Positions 42,230 to 54,544 of a DNA stretch of 64,000 nucleotides are shown here, in pieces. This stretch comes from Lantana camara (lineage: Eukaryota > Streptophyta > Magnoliopsida > Lamiales > Verbenaceae). The notes under the pieces are model-generated. The model ran no database searches, had not been told where the DNA came from, and worked only from the letters and a program-made list of their open reading frames with translations. Positions within the stretch are counted from its first letter, which is position 1. The number at the start of each line of letters is the position of its first letter. The stretch spans positions 102,395,501-102,459,500 of the forward strand of contig CM074857.1 in assembly GCA_037501455.1 (NCBI GenBank). The letters are read 5' to 3'. A program made the position numbers and the translations under genes.

Positions 42230-44774
42230 CCTCACCATTTGCCCAATCGCTTTATGGAAGAAGCGTCGAGCATTGTCAAAGCACTGGATGTTGGCCGCAA
42301 AAATAAATGCTTTGGAGCGCACGAACTTCTTCACCGCCTCCCAGGATACCCTCGCTTCCAGGCCCTGAATTTTGCCTTGCAATTCAGCAAAGGCTTTGTT
42401 GGCTGCCTCGTTCTGGCGAGTGCTCTCCGCCAGTTGCTCGCCCAGCTCCACATTTTGAGCCCTCAATTGATCCCGCTCATCCTTCAATTTCTTTTGACGC
42501 TCAGTTAAGGCCAAAACGGCATCGTCAGATTTCCTCAGATTCTCCTTCAGTTGAGTGTTTTCAATGTTGGCGGAGTTCAGCTGAGCGCTGACGTTGTTGT
42601 AATCCTCCTGTAGTTGAACAGGGTCTGAGATGCGCAGCAACTTCTTGTATTTGGCCTTATGCTCAGAGTATGCTTGCGCTCGCCCTTGCAAGTTTTTCAG
42701 CCTCGGAATTACCTCCTGGGAAACCGCAAACGAGGGTCAAAATCCGAGTGTGGAAAGAAGAAGAGAGGATTTTGTAAAGAGGAGTACAGACTTACCGTCA
42801 AAAGGGCATGGCAGGCATCATCAGCTACCCGTGCGGCGTCATGATCGTTCAGCTTGTCGTGGTCACCGGAAAATTGAAGCTTTCCGACGATATCGGAGAC
42901 CATGTTAACAGAGAAGGCGCTCTTTTTCAGTAGGACGGGACCGTCCTTCCTTTGGCGCTTGAACCGAGCGTCACCACGACAACCAATCTTCCAAAATTCT
43001 TCATCTTCAGACGATGAAGTGTCGCTGCCCTCGCCCCGGTGGCCCACGACCACCTCTTTCCCCTTGCCGGAAATAGGGAGGGAATCCGGCATCCTTTTCC
43101 TCTTGTCCGGACGATCAGCCCGAAGGGTTTCATGGATACGGACAGGCTCCCCCGAGCGGTTCCGGGACCCGCTGGAACTAAGTGAGATTGGGCCTGCGGG
43201 GGCCGCCGGCGGAGGAGTGGCCTCGTGGGTACCTTCCAGCGTTAGATCCTCGATCGGGCCCCTGGGAGGAACCTCATTTCCTGCACCCCCACGAGCATTG
43301 CCTTGTCCTCGGCCCGCTGCTCGGCGGTTTACCCTCGCCCTCGGAGGGCGGTTCTGCTGCGGTTGCTGCTGTTGAGGGTCAACCGCGGGACCTTGGGCAC
43401 CCAGCATACGGGATAAGGCCTCAGCATTCATGCCTTGTGATAGAATTTGGATGCCTGCAAGCAAAAGGAAACGAGCGTCAGAAGACTGATTATCTGGAGC
43501 ACATAAACAAGGAAACAACGATAACGTTAAGTCAGATAACTATTCTAAAGGTTAGGGATGTTAGTTCCTAGAATCTGACCGTCGAGGGCCATGATGTCAG
43601 TTGGGGGATTGAGTATCATATCCGGGGGGCAAGATAATCCGTAGCGGAACAATATCTTTTCGTTCTTCACCAGTGTCTCCGCCTTAATCCACTTCTTTTC
43701 AGCCCTCATCTCGAGGGCTAACCCCATCGCCCACTCCTCAAAATCCTTATTCCTCATCCTTTCCCTAATCAATGGACCTTCGCCATGAATCATCCATTGA
43801 CGGTGAACCCCAAAAATTCCCCCGGGAGCCCCCACGAAAAAGTATTTTTCCTTCCAATGCTCGCCATACGAGGAAGATGGGGAATCTATCATCTTGAAGC
43901 CTGATTTTGCCTGAGCGTAATAAAATCCATCTGTCGGCGATGAACGTGGCGAGCGGGCTACTTGGACCAAGCTGTCAAAATTGATTATTGAGGGTGCTTT
44001 GCCCAAAGCCCTCATTGTTATAATGAATGTGTTGATTAGAGCTATGCCATTGGGCAGAATTTGTGAAGGGCAAAGCCCTAGATGATGGTAAAGGATGACG
44101 GCATCGTGAGCGATGGGAAACCTCAGACCGCCAGCAAGAACTGCATCCCAGTAGACCGTCATCATCCCAGACGGTGGTCGATTGGCCCTTTCCCCTTCCT
44201 CAGGAAGTCTCATGGGAAACACGACTTCATCCCAGTACGCTTTCGCCCTCAACCCCTCCAAATCCTCGAGGGTCAGAATACTTTCAATTTCGTCGGGCGA
44301 TCTGTCAGTCTGGTGGCGGTTGTCTTGCCTTACCCGAGTGGCAGGCTCCTTGCCTCTCCTCTGACGCCTTCTGGAAGGTTCAGCCTCGAATGGACGCCCG
44401 GATGGCCCCGCTTCACCCTCGGGAGCCGCCATTGCCACTGTGATCCTGTGATCTTGGGGTCTCACGGCACTGTTCAAAACAGGGAGTGCTCTCTCCCCTT
44501 GTCTCAGCATCTCCATCACATTATCCATCTCCTGGAAAAGATCCTCCTGCTCACCGGGAGCACGCTCGTTCATCCCTTGAACAGCGGCGTTCACCTCTTC
44601 CTCCCCGGTGTCAACCGGAGCCTGGGCCACCGATATTGCCATGGGAATAACTTCACCTCCTGAGTGCGCCCTAATTAGAGGAACGGCTACGGGGACATCG
44701 CCATGAGGGGAGGAGCTCCCCACCGACATCTCCTCAATTTCCCTTACATAATCATCGGCTTGATTTCCGGCCAT
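42230..44774 (-). CDS. Element Z antisense gene: three-exon gypsy-type transposon protein (PF04195-like), C-terminus lost
   Basis: The exons are 44774-43580, 43454-42796 and 42715 down to the truncation at 42230. Intron 1 is phase 1 (G|GTCAG ... TTGCAG|G) and intron 2 is phase 0 (ACG|GTAAG ... CCCAG|G), exactly as in element Y. Exon 1 carries the acidic N-terminus and the domain with FPIAHDAVILYHHLGLCPSQ. Exon 2 is basic with SSSEDEEFW and ends in a helical segment. Exon 3 is a coiled coil rich in Gln, Glu and Lys. No stop or frameshift interrupts the remaining roughly 780 codons, and the frame is the reference that reveals the frameshift in Y. It may still be transcribed but would lack the acidic tail. 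No molecular function is established from the sequence. Confidence 0.8.
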
Positions 44775-45348
44775 GGTCAGTTTTCAATTTTTTGGGAACG
44801 GGATTTCTAACAGAGAGCTTAAGGGGGGATAAACTTTCAGAAACAAATTCAGTGGTGGATAGTGGGTCTTCCCTCAAGGGTTTATCTCACACAACCTAAA
44901 ACTAATGTTAGTACGGGGAAAATAAGAAGAAGAATCAGGAATTTTTTACCTAAGATGTGGAGAAGAAGAAATTCGCCGGAGCAAAGGACTCTTGCAATGG
45001 ATATGCTTGAAGGAAGTCTGAATGCGTGAAAAAGCTTCCAAGGCCCTGCAAACCCTTATTTATAGGGGAGATGGAGCATGGATTAGGGTTGAAAATTCAA
45101 AAATGCAATCATTTCCCGCCTGGGAAACCCCCCACTTTTGGTAACCGCCTCACGTCTCCCGGAGTCCACGCGCCCACGTTCCCACTCTGCATTAAATGCG
45201 GACTTGACAGCATTTAATGCGATGTCAGTTTGTGTCCGTTACAGAAGGCCAGCAGTCTCCTCGAGGGTAATCTCTCGTCCCTCGGATATTTGAAATTCAG
45301 GACTCCTCCCTTATAAATTCTACAGTACGCTCGAAGCGATACTACAGA
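44775..45348 (-). promoter_or_regulatory. Element Z antisense-gene promoter and leader
   Basis: A minus-strand TATAAATA (45057-45064) is followed downstream by ACGCATTCAGA (plus coordinates 45017-45027), as in element Y. A donor-like CTTAG|GTAAA near 44950 suggests a leader intron that ends before the ATG at 44774. No open frame is credible here. Confidence 0.65.
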
Positions 45349-46205
45349 ATTTGGGGGGCAAAATGATGAGGCCTAAAAATCATTCTCAAATCAGAGCCGT
45401 CCACGTGGCAACACACTGCTGACCAGAGCCCTGGCGCTCGCCTTGATGGGCTCATGGGCCTTCCACTCGCTCGATTGCCAGTTAGTGTTATCCGTCAGTC
45501 AGCGGGTGACTCTTCAGATCAAGGGCCGTAACCAACGGGTTTGACGCTCGCATCGCGGCCCTCATGGTTATCCTTCTCAGGGAAGCGCCCACATGGGGGC
45601 CCCACTAGTACGCTCGGTATTTCGACGCTCAAGGGTCATATACCGCGAGGAGGCCATCCATACATTCTTCGAGCGTCACCAACGCTCGGGCATATCCATA
45701 CCCCGTTTCGTTGGATCCGAACCTCGGCGGAAAGGATCTTAGGTCCGTCTCCCGCGTCGCCCTCGTCAACAACCTCTGACACAAAGGTACTGTGTACCGG
45801 GCACCTGACACGCCGTCACCCTTTTCAGGGATGTCGTTCTCACCCCACCAAAAGCTGACGCGTGTTAGGGCAACACAGGTTTGGGACCACATGGTCAATT
45901 TACCCCTCTACCCCCATCCCTAACATATAAATAGGAGAGAATCCATGCATTCTCTCCCAAGTGATCATCTGCATAAAAACCATACACACTGTTCTGGGCA
46001 TTTTCCACTGAACTTCTCAAGCTTTCCACTCACCACAGTAACTCTACCTTAGTAGCTTGCACTCTTGGTGTTATCCTAGCTGGAAGAACCCACGCTCAAA
46101 AGGAAACCCAAATCCTGAGGCCCCCTTGCCTGTGATGGTCTTTCCCTTTTTATACAAATTCTAAAGTGTTGTTGCATTAGGAAACCCAGATTTCTTGCAC
46201 CATCA
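45349..46205 (+). repeat. Element Z polypurine tract and 3' LTR
   Basis: The polypurine tract ATTTGGGGGGCAAAA (45349-45363) precedes TGATGAGGCC at 45364. The LTR ends CACCATCA at 46205 (842 bp). It contains a plus-strand TATAAATA (45926-45933) followed immediately by the inverted repeat GGAGAGAAT / ATTCTCTCC (45934-45942 and 45949-45957). Only one LTR is present, so the right edge rests on the terminal motif and on similarity to Y. Confidence 0.75.
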
Positions 46206-48529
46206 TATAGATTACGTGAATCATCCTATTTAAAAAATATTTATATATTTAATTTATATTTTATTATACAAATTAAAAGAAGATTATATTGGTTAGTTAG
46301 ATTTAGATAATTAAAATTATATCAGTATTAGTTAATTATAACATATTACATTAGGATTAATTTATTATTGAAAATATATATTATATTTCACTCAATTATA
46401 TTATTTTGTTAATTAGATAAGTTTATACAATTATAATGTGATTATAACTTAAGAAAGTTTATACACTTAGATAATTAAAATTATGGACTCACATAATTAG
46501 AATAATTTATTGAAGGTTATCTTACACAACTCATTCAATTTTAAATAATATTTTATTTTACATAATTACTAAAATTTATTAAAATTTATAAAGTGAATCA
46601 ATTTGTTATTTTCTAATTCGTTAGATGTATCTGATTATAACATTTTAAATTATAGGTTTTAAGTTAAAAAAAGGAAAACTTATATTATAAAATTTAAATA
46701 TAAATAATTAATATATTAATCTTAAAACAATCCGTTTTTGGGCCGTATCTTTTAAGTTAAAGAAGTTCTACCAAAACTCTTATTTTAAGTCAATAAGTAC
46801 GTTTTAAATATAGTTAATTAATAATTTTATAACATGTATTTACATAATTATCCTTGACCAATAGTATTAACGCAGGATATTTTGGGCGATCCATATTTTG
46901 TAAGAAACCAAAAACCCAACTCGTGCTTTATAATATATATAGATATAGATTAAATATATTGACACTTATTAAAATAAGAGCTCATGATTTTTTGCTATCA
47001 AAACTATAACCTATTTTGCAATTTACCATCTAAATTATTTCGATCCCGATACCACCATCCAAACTATTATTTCTTGACAAACCACCATCCAAACTTATTT
47101 TTTAGTGGTTTTGACTCTTTTTCAACAGTTTTGACTCAAAAATACCACACATCTCAACGGTTTTGATTCTTTTTCTTCTTATTTTAATATATGAATAGAG
47201 AGAGATTTACCCTTGGTGTTCTCCCATGCATATCAAATGTCCAATTTAACCCAACTTATCGGAGGCATGATATTTTACATATACCTACCTACTTATACGA
47301 AAATTAGCAACATTATTTCAAAAGTGAGGGTCATCTTCGGAGATTCAAGTCTCATCTTCACTAAACAGATATGAATATATTCCTTAATACTATCCTCTAA
47401 GTATATATTAATATTTTAGCTATTAACTTGTATTATGTCGGGGCAACGATATTCATAAAGGAAGCAAAATTCTCGTATTGTCCAAATGGACCAAATCTAT
47501 TGACTCCTATTAAAATAATTAACGAGAAAATATTGTTATAATTTGTACAAATAAATCAGAACTGTACAAAATTTAACTGAATTAAATACGAGTTGGGTTG
47601 AGTTCCTTTTAACTGTTGCTACTTGTGCTAAAGCACATTAATATTACACTGGGAATTTAAGCATAATCGGTAAACATTAACTCTATACTTTATTTGGAAT
47701 TTGCATTTGTAAATTATTTAAAATTTTCATAATCTCAAGCATGTCCTACCAATTCTTTAATTTTTTAAGGAACCGACACTTGGCCGCAAGATTATTACTG
47801 AGAGCCCCTCTTATATACCAACCAAACAAAATGGATACAATTGAGAATTATTAATACTGTTCATATAAGATTACACATGAAAAATGATAACAAAGTAATT
47901 ACTATGATGGGCATTATTCCAAAACCATCACAAATCATATTAGATGTTGCTGGCATTCATAAGATGGATATGGCCATATCGCGAAAGACAACCCCTCAGC
48001 TAAGCAAGTTCACCGAATCACCCGTTGGCCTTCCATAGAGGCTCCTAGACTTTCGAACAAAATTGATGCTCTACTATTTCATTCTTTCTTTTTAATTCTA
48101 AAAAAAAAAAAAAAAAAACATATCAAATTCAGCACACAAATATTTTTAAAGATATTATATTATGGTGTCATATTATATCGAAGACTCGCCTCAAATACAA
48201 CGCGGAATACTCTTGGCATGAAAAATGTTCATAGTTCATACCCATACATTATAGTATATCTTTCTCTCAAAATAATGTATTTTTTTAAAGTTGCTTTCCT
48301 ATAACCAAATATATATATATACAAATAAATAAAAAGATATTACCCTAATTACTTAAATTTCCAAAAAAGTCAACAACTTACACATAAATTACTTATGATT
48401 TTTTCAAAATAAATAAATTAATTAAATAAAATCAAAAGCCACAAAATCATCATCATCAAGAATTAGAAGGCGTCCACCTGAAGTACCACCAACCAACCAA
48501 TAGGAGTCACCCCACACCATTACTTACAG
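46206..48529. other. AT-rich intergenic DNA with one dispersed repeat
   Basis: No gene can be supported. 47490-47725 matches 62505-62740 in inverted orientation (listed separately). The short open frame 47841-48038 has no recognisable domain. An A-run lies at about 48101-48118. This is the transition from the retrotransposon block to the gene block. Confidence 0.6.
47490..47725 (+). repeat. Dispersed repeat, copy 1 (inverted copy at 62505-62740)
   Basis: About 235 bp sharing blocks such as ATAATTTGTACAAAT, GTACAAAATTTAA, AACTGTTGCTAC, GCTAAAGCACATTAATATT and CTTTATTTGGAA with the reverse complement of 62505-62740. The family is unknown to me. No terminal repeats or target duplications are evident. 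Confidence 0.7.
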
Positions 48530-48992
48530 GCTACAGCATATACATACAAAAGTATACAACCCTCAATCTCTCTCCCTACCTCTCTCCTGTCTCTCTCTCT
48601 TCTGGAAGACCCTTTCTCTTCCCCTCCCTCTTTCTTTTTCACTTCCACTTCAACGCTCCCATATTCAATCAACAACAATCTGCTGAAAAAGGCCCCCAAT
48701 AAATAAATCACTTCATGATTCCCACGTCTTCCCCGATTGTCTTTACCCTTCCTTCAATCCAACTCCACTTACTCCATCTCAAGAAAAAACAATTAATTGT
48801 ATGATTCTTGAGATTTCCCTCCAACCCCACCTCCATTTTCGTTGATAATTCACGCCTAATTGCGATTCCCCGTTTCTTTATTGACAATCCAGCAAGAACC
48901 CATTTGTTTTCTCGAATAAAAAAGAAATCTTGGAAGGGGGAGAAAGATATTCATTGAAAAGATTCGTTTGATTCGTTCAAATTTGATAAACA
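48530..48992 (+). promoter_or_regulatory. RopGAP gene promoter-proximal region and 5' UTR
   Basis: Long CT-rich tracts (48562-48650, CTCTCTC repeats), a common feature of plant core promoters and leaders, run up to the start codon at 48993. No clear TATA box is placed. No upstream frame overlaps the start. Confidence 0.5.
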
Positions 48993-51900
48993 ATGACAGA
49001 GGTGCTCCACTCGCCTTCGCCGTCCTCGTCCCCTTCAATATCTACGCCTACCCACCACAATGCCTCGTTGTTTCACCAGATTGTGGGGGACGGCGTCGTA
49101 GGGGAAGGAGAGGAAGAGAGTAGAGTGAGGGAGAAAAGGGAGAACGATAGGAGGGATCAGCTGTCTCTTTTGGCTCTTTTGGTGACATTGTTTCGGAAGA
49201 GTTTTTGGGTGGCGTGCAAGACGGAGAGAGAGGGTTTTTCTAGCGCCGAGGACGGCGGCGGTAGCGGGGTTATGGAGATCGGGTGGCCTACCGATGTACA
49301 GCATGTTAATCACGTCACTTTTGATAGGTTTGATGGATTCTTGGGCTTGCCTGTTGAATTTGAACCTGAGGTTCCCAGAAGGGCTCCTAGTGCTAGGTAT
49401 GATTCTTGAATCCTGCAATGTGGGTCCTTTTGTGTGTGTTTGTGTGTGTGTTGGGGGTGAGGGGGGTTGGGAATGCGGATTTTCTGAGATGTTTGTGTGA
49501 GAGCTTTTCTGGAATGTTTATGTGAATTTGGTGATGTGTTTGTGTGTGTGTGTGTGTGTGCTTGGGCTGTTCATGTCTTTATGTTAGAATCTAGCATTTT
49601 CAGTTCTTGAATTTTCTTGATTTATTTTGTTGGAAGGGTTATTCTGTTGAAATTGTGCCATAACATAAATGTTCTAGAGTCTTTTTACCATGATTATTGG
49701 ACTGTGATGTTAGTTAATGTAATCCTTAACTAGTGTTGTTTTCATTGCTTGAAGGAGCCTTGTTAATGAGCTTTCTGGATAATCATCAACAGTTGCGTAT
49801 TTCCGTATGATGTAGATAGTATGTTGGTGTGTTAATTATACTCGGTATTTCCTCATTACGCAGCTGAATGAATCAAATGTCCGCTGGATTGGATCTTTAT
49901 GACTTAAAGTTAAACATGCATTATCTAGCCAATCTGAGTAGAAGGATCTTTACTTAAAATTTAGCTTCATAATTAAGTTACTCTGTTTGCTCTCACTATT
50001 TGTTTGCTCCGTCAATGTGGTTTTCTTTCCTTTTATGATGTTTTGCTTGAATTTCTCATCTAGCTTGTAAAGTGAGCTAATGTAATCGTTTTAGTTAACT
50101 TCTTCTTGGCTCATATGTATGCCTCAACTAACTACATAGTAACACTGAATGTTTCTGGTTCCTAATGTAATCATCTCGTCTTATAACGAAATATAAACTC
50201 TGTTTTCTGCTTATATTCATCTCATCCAGTTACATTAGCTTTGTTAAATCTAACCCAAAAAAAAAAGAAGATAAAATAGCTTTGTTAAATTGTACCATAA
50301 TAAATTACCTTAGACCTGGTGTATCCTATGCTTTTCTATTACCACATCATCCAAATCTATCAGCATTTTTTACTTAGTAAAATTTTCAAGTTTCATGCTA
50401 TAATGGAATTGAAATTCTTGAAGTCCTTGTGATGATTCTCTTATTTATTTAAAAAATTATTTTAGCCTGTGATTAAGCTTGTTGTTTGAAACAGTGCCAC
50501 TGTTTTTGGAGTATCGACTGAATCAATGCAGCTCTCATACGATCCCCGGGGCAATAGTATTCCAACTATCCTCCTGCTAATGCAGAGGCATTTGTATTCA
50601 CAAGGTGGATTGCAGGTAAAATTATTAGGAAAAGTTTATGCTGAAACAATTTTACTATACTTAAATCGTAGTTTAGGAGCTAGTACCTACACGAAAATGC
50701 CCCTCTTGGCTTCAATATTAAACATACCTCCCTTGTAACTTAAATGATGCTATATCATATTTCCTTGAACTTTTTCAAATTATTCTTGCACGTAGAGATG
50801 AGGTTATCCAACTCTCGAAATAAACTTTTCTATCTCTGGCTTAATTTCAATAATCGGAAGGGGGAGTTTGTAATTCTGATACTTAGAGGGTGGTTTGTGT
50901 AATTACACATAGTTATGGGGGAGGCCAGTGTAATTGAGCTTTTTAATACCTGCAGGTTGAGGGGATATTCAGACTAACTGCAGGAAACAGCCAGGAGGAG
51001 TACGTTAGGGACCAACTAAACCGAGGAGTGGTTCCTGATGGCATTGATGTGCACTGTTTGGCTGGTCTAATCAAGGTAACTAAGTTTTTTTATTATTTTT
51101 TTTAGAAAAATAAAGTCTTTGATTAAAATGTCGTAAGCATTTAGAGTAAGTCCTATAATCAAGATTCTTGGGTCTTCTGTCAATGAGATATTTTCAGTAA
51201 ACCATATGCAATCATCTGAATAGTCGACATGCACTGATTAACTAATTAATCGATTCATTTCCTCAAATAATTACTGATATTTTTTTCTCAATCTTGATTA
51301 TCCAAATGATTTCATTTATTTTCAAACACTATATTCGTATCTTGAAATAAATCGTGTGATGTAGGCTTGGTTCAGAGAACTCCCGAGAGGGGTATTGGAT
51401 TCTCTCTCTCCCGAGCAGGTAATGCAATGCCAGTCAGAAGGGGATTGTGAAGCACTAGTAAGGCTTCTGCCCTCAACTGAAGCTGCGCTGTTGGACTGGG
51501 CGATCAATCTAATGGCTGACGTTGCTCAAGAGGAAAATCGAAACAAGATGAATGCAAGAAACATTGCTATGGTGTTTGCTCCGAACATGACTCAGGTAAA
51601 CTCTCTTTTCACGATCCAAAATGTGTCTCATCTTTCTTAAAATGTCCACTTGTTATCAGTTATGCCATTTCTTAATAATTACCTCCCCTGCACATTCTGA
51701 TTGACTTTCTCTTTGCATATAATGGGTGATGTTATGTTTCCTTATCTTCCGAACATTTTTTGGGTTTCCAATTTCTTTTTGATTCAGATGGCAGATCCAT
51801 TGACTGCATTGATGTACGCCGTCCAAGTGATGAACTTTCTGAAGACTCTAATAGAGAAGACTTTAAGAGAGAGAGAAGATTCCATTATAGAACCAGCTTC

Positions 51901-52342
51901 AATTCCCCACATGGAACCTTCCGATGACAACGGGCATCAAAACATTCCTCAACTTCATCACGAAGATAATGCCGAATCAAAGGAAGAGACCTCGCAACCC
52001 TTTGTGACCGAAGATCCCTCTTCAGACAACATAAGTGATGAGGAATATCTCAGTTATACAACTTCCACTGAAGAATCCGACCAAAGCCCATCCCATGAAA
52101 CTCCTGCTAAAGTGTCTACAGAAGCTGGAATCACGAACAGGCTGCAGAATCAGTTTGAGGAGAGGGAGAGCGGGAAAACGGAAAAGTCAAAAGATTCGAA
52201 TCAAGCAGAAGCCGGATCAAGAGTTGTGAACGGTCAGCCTCCCTTAGGTTTAGGTATGAAAGTTGATAACAGCATGAATAAGGGAATCAGCAACTTGAGC
52301 CGTATAAATTCGATAACCGAACGGTACGAAGCATGGCGGTGA
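48993..52342 (+). CDS. CRIB-domain Rho (ROP) GTPase-activating protein, five exons, 476 aa
   Basis: The exons are 48993-49396, 50495-50615, 50956-51075, 51365-51595 and 51788-52342. All introns are GT-AG and the joined frame is open. The product speeds GTP hydrolysis by plant ROP small GTPases at the plasma membrane and so limits polarity and cytoskeletal signalling. The CRIB motif (IGWPTDVQHVNHVTF, residues about 96-110) binds ROP. The RhoGAP domain spans about residues 140-300, with the catalytic arginine finger at Arg181 in GIFRLTAGN and the conserved KMNARNIAMVFAPNMTQ near 276-292. The N-terminus is Ser/Pro-rich and the C-terminus (about 330-476) acidic and low-complexity, as in plant RopGAPs. 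The length fits the family. Intron 1 (1.1 kb) has GT-repeat tracts. The gene appears intact. I cannot say which numbered RopGAP it is. Confidence 0.95.
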
Positions 52343-53719
52343 GCAAAGTGTTCTGAAGCGATAAGACCGTTCTACCCTCCCCAGTTCTGAAGTGTCAAAA
52401 CTCGTGTCCAATATTGTTGTCTGTATGTCTGTATGTTCTGTTTTATCTTAACCTGTTACCTCTGCAGCTCCCCTTTGTGTGCACTGTTAGGAAAAACAAG
52501 AAAACTGTTATAACTCAAAATACCTGTGATGATCTGTTCTGTAATTTCTAATTTTGCATGATTTTCTATCTCCATTTATATGGTAATCTTTATTCTAATC
52601 AATTTATGACCACAACTGCAACACCGATTTTGCAGATTCCTAGGGACTGGTAAGAAAATTGCATAGAACCCCACTTGGCAACCATGTGGCTGGAAATTAT
52701 CACATTCTTTTCTTGAACAGTCTGCATCCCTGTTTTATTCGAGTCCCATTATGTTTCCATCATGAAATTGAGAGATGGGATCTATCATTTTCTGAGGATA
52801 TATTTCAACAATTATGGAGAATCAACTAGGGATATTCTTTTTCTGTTTTAGGTGCCCCTTTTTGCATGCAATTCTTGGTGGTAAATAACTGCATTTTTCT
52901 ATGCGGAAGATGTCATTGTATGGAAATCTTGTTCGGATAAGAAAGTAGATTGATTGATGATTGTTTCAATAATTCATTTTATTATATCTTCTCTGATTAA
53001 AACAGGTCAAGAATGGTAAAGGAAATTAGAGAAATATCAACTGATATGTATTTCACCTTTTCCCCTCACTCAAAAAAGACTAATCGACGAACCCTCAACT
53101 ATTATTGTATCATTAAGCTCTCTGTATATTCATATTAAGTCTTGCTAGCTGTCTAGGGTTCCAATTTTAACTTTTGTAGAGGAACAAATAGATTAGAAGT
53201 CATCCTATACTAAGTCTCTATAGTATCCGATCGAACAAGATAAAATCAAAAACCAAGAGGAAAAAGAACAGAGAATCTGATTCGTTAACTATAAAAGATA
53301 TATAGTTTAGTTAGGTCAACTATTCACTTTTCTTGAAACAAAAGGAGGGAAAAAGATAAGGATGAGGGAATCCATAAAATATATAAATTGTGACCACCAA
53401 AATTCAAAGGGCTCTATTAACCACCCATCCTTATTCCACTGCCAAAGTTCTTAAGAGGCACCCAACACCCACACGAAAACAAAGCATGCCCTAATAAATA
53501 GTTTCCAATTTTCTTGACTCTTTTCATCATCATCAACAACAAGCTCATGCCCTTCCCGTGTATATCTCACCCTTAAATTCACACACACACACACAAAACA
53601 CAGTACTGTTCTTGTTCTTGCTTTTTTGGTCAATTTTTATTTTTTCGTTACATGATTTATAATTAGTTCCATTCGATAACCCTAGAATAGAATCAAGAAA
53701 GATATATATTGATAGAGCC
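52343..53719. other. RopGAP 3' region and FAF-like gene upstream region
   Basis: 1.4 kb without a coding frame. The first 300 bp probably hold the RopGAP 3' UTR. A (CA)n microsatellite lies at about 53580-53598. The last about 250 bp are the likely promoter and leader of the FAF-like gene. No clear TATA box is assigned. Confidence 0.55.
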
Positions 53720-54544
53720 ATGGCGGCCTGTGGCAGCTTGGAACACATCTTCGAGAAGCCATTGCCGGAGAATCCAAAGCTTCTTGAATCCCTTTCAACA
53801 TGGAAACACATCAAATCCATGAAAACACCCCCGATAATCGATGATTCTTCGCTTACGGAATTATTCGGGGAATTGCATTTCAAAGATACCAGCAACAACC
53901 ATGAACAACCCTCGTCATCGTCATCGTCATTGTCATCGTCGTGGCCGGGGATGGATATTCCGAAGAAAGACGGAATTCCAACCCTCCATCACGAGAAGAA
54001 CAACAACTCGTCGTCATCTTCATCGTCGTCGTCAATCTATATCAGTCCTAAAAGACAATACAGGCAGAGCGACAGGCACAGCGACAGCTTCTCCTCGATG
54101 AATTCTGAGAGCCTGTCATTGTGCACAGAAGGGCTCGGATTCGAAAGCTTCGACGATCTGCTAAAAAACGATCCGTGGCAGATGCAAGGTCAAGGGAAGA
54201 AGAGTAGTTCTTCAAGAAACACTCATACGGAGAAAGGCTCATGTAGATCATCAGCAGCAGGGGGGTTTCCGCCCCCTATTTCGTGTATTGGGAGGAGTGG
54301 GAAGCCCTGGTTTTGGTTCAAATCGTACAGACAAGATGGGAGGTTTATTCTGAAGGAAATAAGGATCCCGACTCAGGAATTCTTGCATGCATGCCGCGAA
54401 GATGGACGTCTGAAATTGCAGTTCATACAGTCTGATGATGAGATTATTGAAGAAGATGAAGAGGAGGAAGATGATGATATATGCAGTGATGGCGATGAAA
54501 ATGGGGAAATTAATAGAGATTGTGTTAATCAGGGGTCTTCTTGA
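53720..54544 (+). CDS. FANTASTIC FOUR (FAF)-like protein, intronless, 274 aa
   Basis: The FAF domain lies at about residues 183-236: FPPPISCIGRSGKPW, then YRQDGRFILKEIRIPTQEF and ACREDGRLKL. It is followed by an acidic run (about 242-254, EEDEEEEDDD). In Arabidopsis, FAF proteins affect shoot meristem size through the WUSCHEL-CLAVATA pathway, and FAF-like relatives are less well known. The N-terminus has a conserved-looking ACGSLEHIFEKPLPENPKLL segment, and two poly-Ser runs (about residues 65-75 and 96-105) are low-complexity. The start at 53720 is the first ATG in frame, in a good plant context (GCCATGGCG). The single exon is normal for the family. The frame is intact, and divergence outside the domain prevents naming the member. 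Confidence 0.92.
   Translation: MAACGSLEHIFEKPLPENPKLLESLSTWKHIKSMKTPPIIDDSSLTELFGELHFKDTSNNHEQPSSSSSSLSSSWPGMDIPKKDGIPTLHHEKNNNSSSSSSSSSIYISPKRQYRQSDRHSDSFSSMNSESLSLCTEGLGFESFDDLLKNDPWQMQGQGKKSSSSRNTHTEKGSCRSSAAGGFPPPISCIGRSGKPWFWFKSYRQDGRFILKEIRIPTQEFLHACREDGRLKLQFIQSDDEIIEEDEEEEDDDICSDGDENGEINRDCVNQGSS

Larger units (their letters stand above)
42230..46205 (+). mobile_element. Tat-like Gypsy element 'Z', 3' part only
   Basis: A plus-strand relative of element Y of which only the pol-distal third survives: the antisense gene (44774-42230, minus strand), its promoter, a polypurine tract (45349-45363) and the 3' LTR (45364-46205). Gag-pol, the primer site and the 5' LTR are missing. The break is at 42230, against the Gypsy LTR fragment. 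Relatedness to Y rests on the near-identical polypurine tract, LTR ends, the TATA and downstream block of the antisense promoter, and protein similarity along all three exons. Confidence 0.82.

Noticed and set aside
42307..43571. Plus-strand open frames over the Z antisense gene
   Set aside because: They are shadows of the minus-strand exons; only the minus strand has consistent splice junctions and similarity to Y.
47841..48038. Short 65-codon open frame as a small gene
   Set aside because: It has no recognisable domain, no promoter signal and no conserved context.
49035..49418. Minus-strand open frame opposite RopGAP exon 1
   Set aside because: It is the shadow of the CRIB-coding exon.
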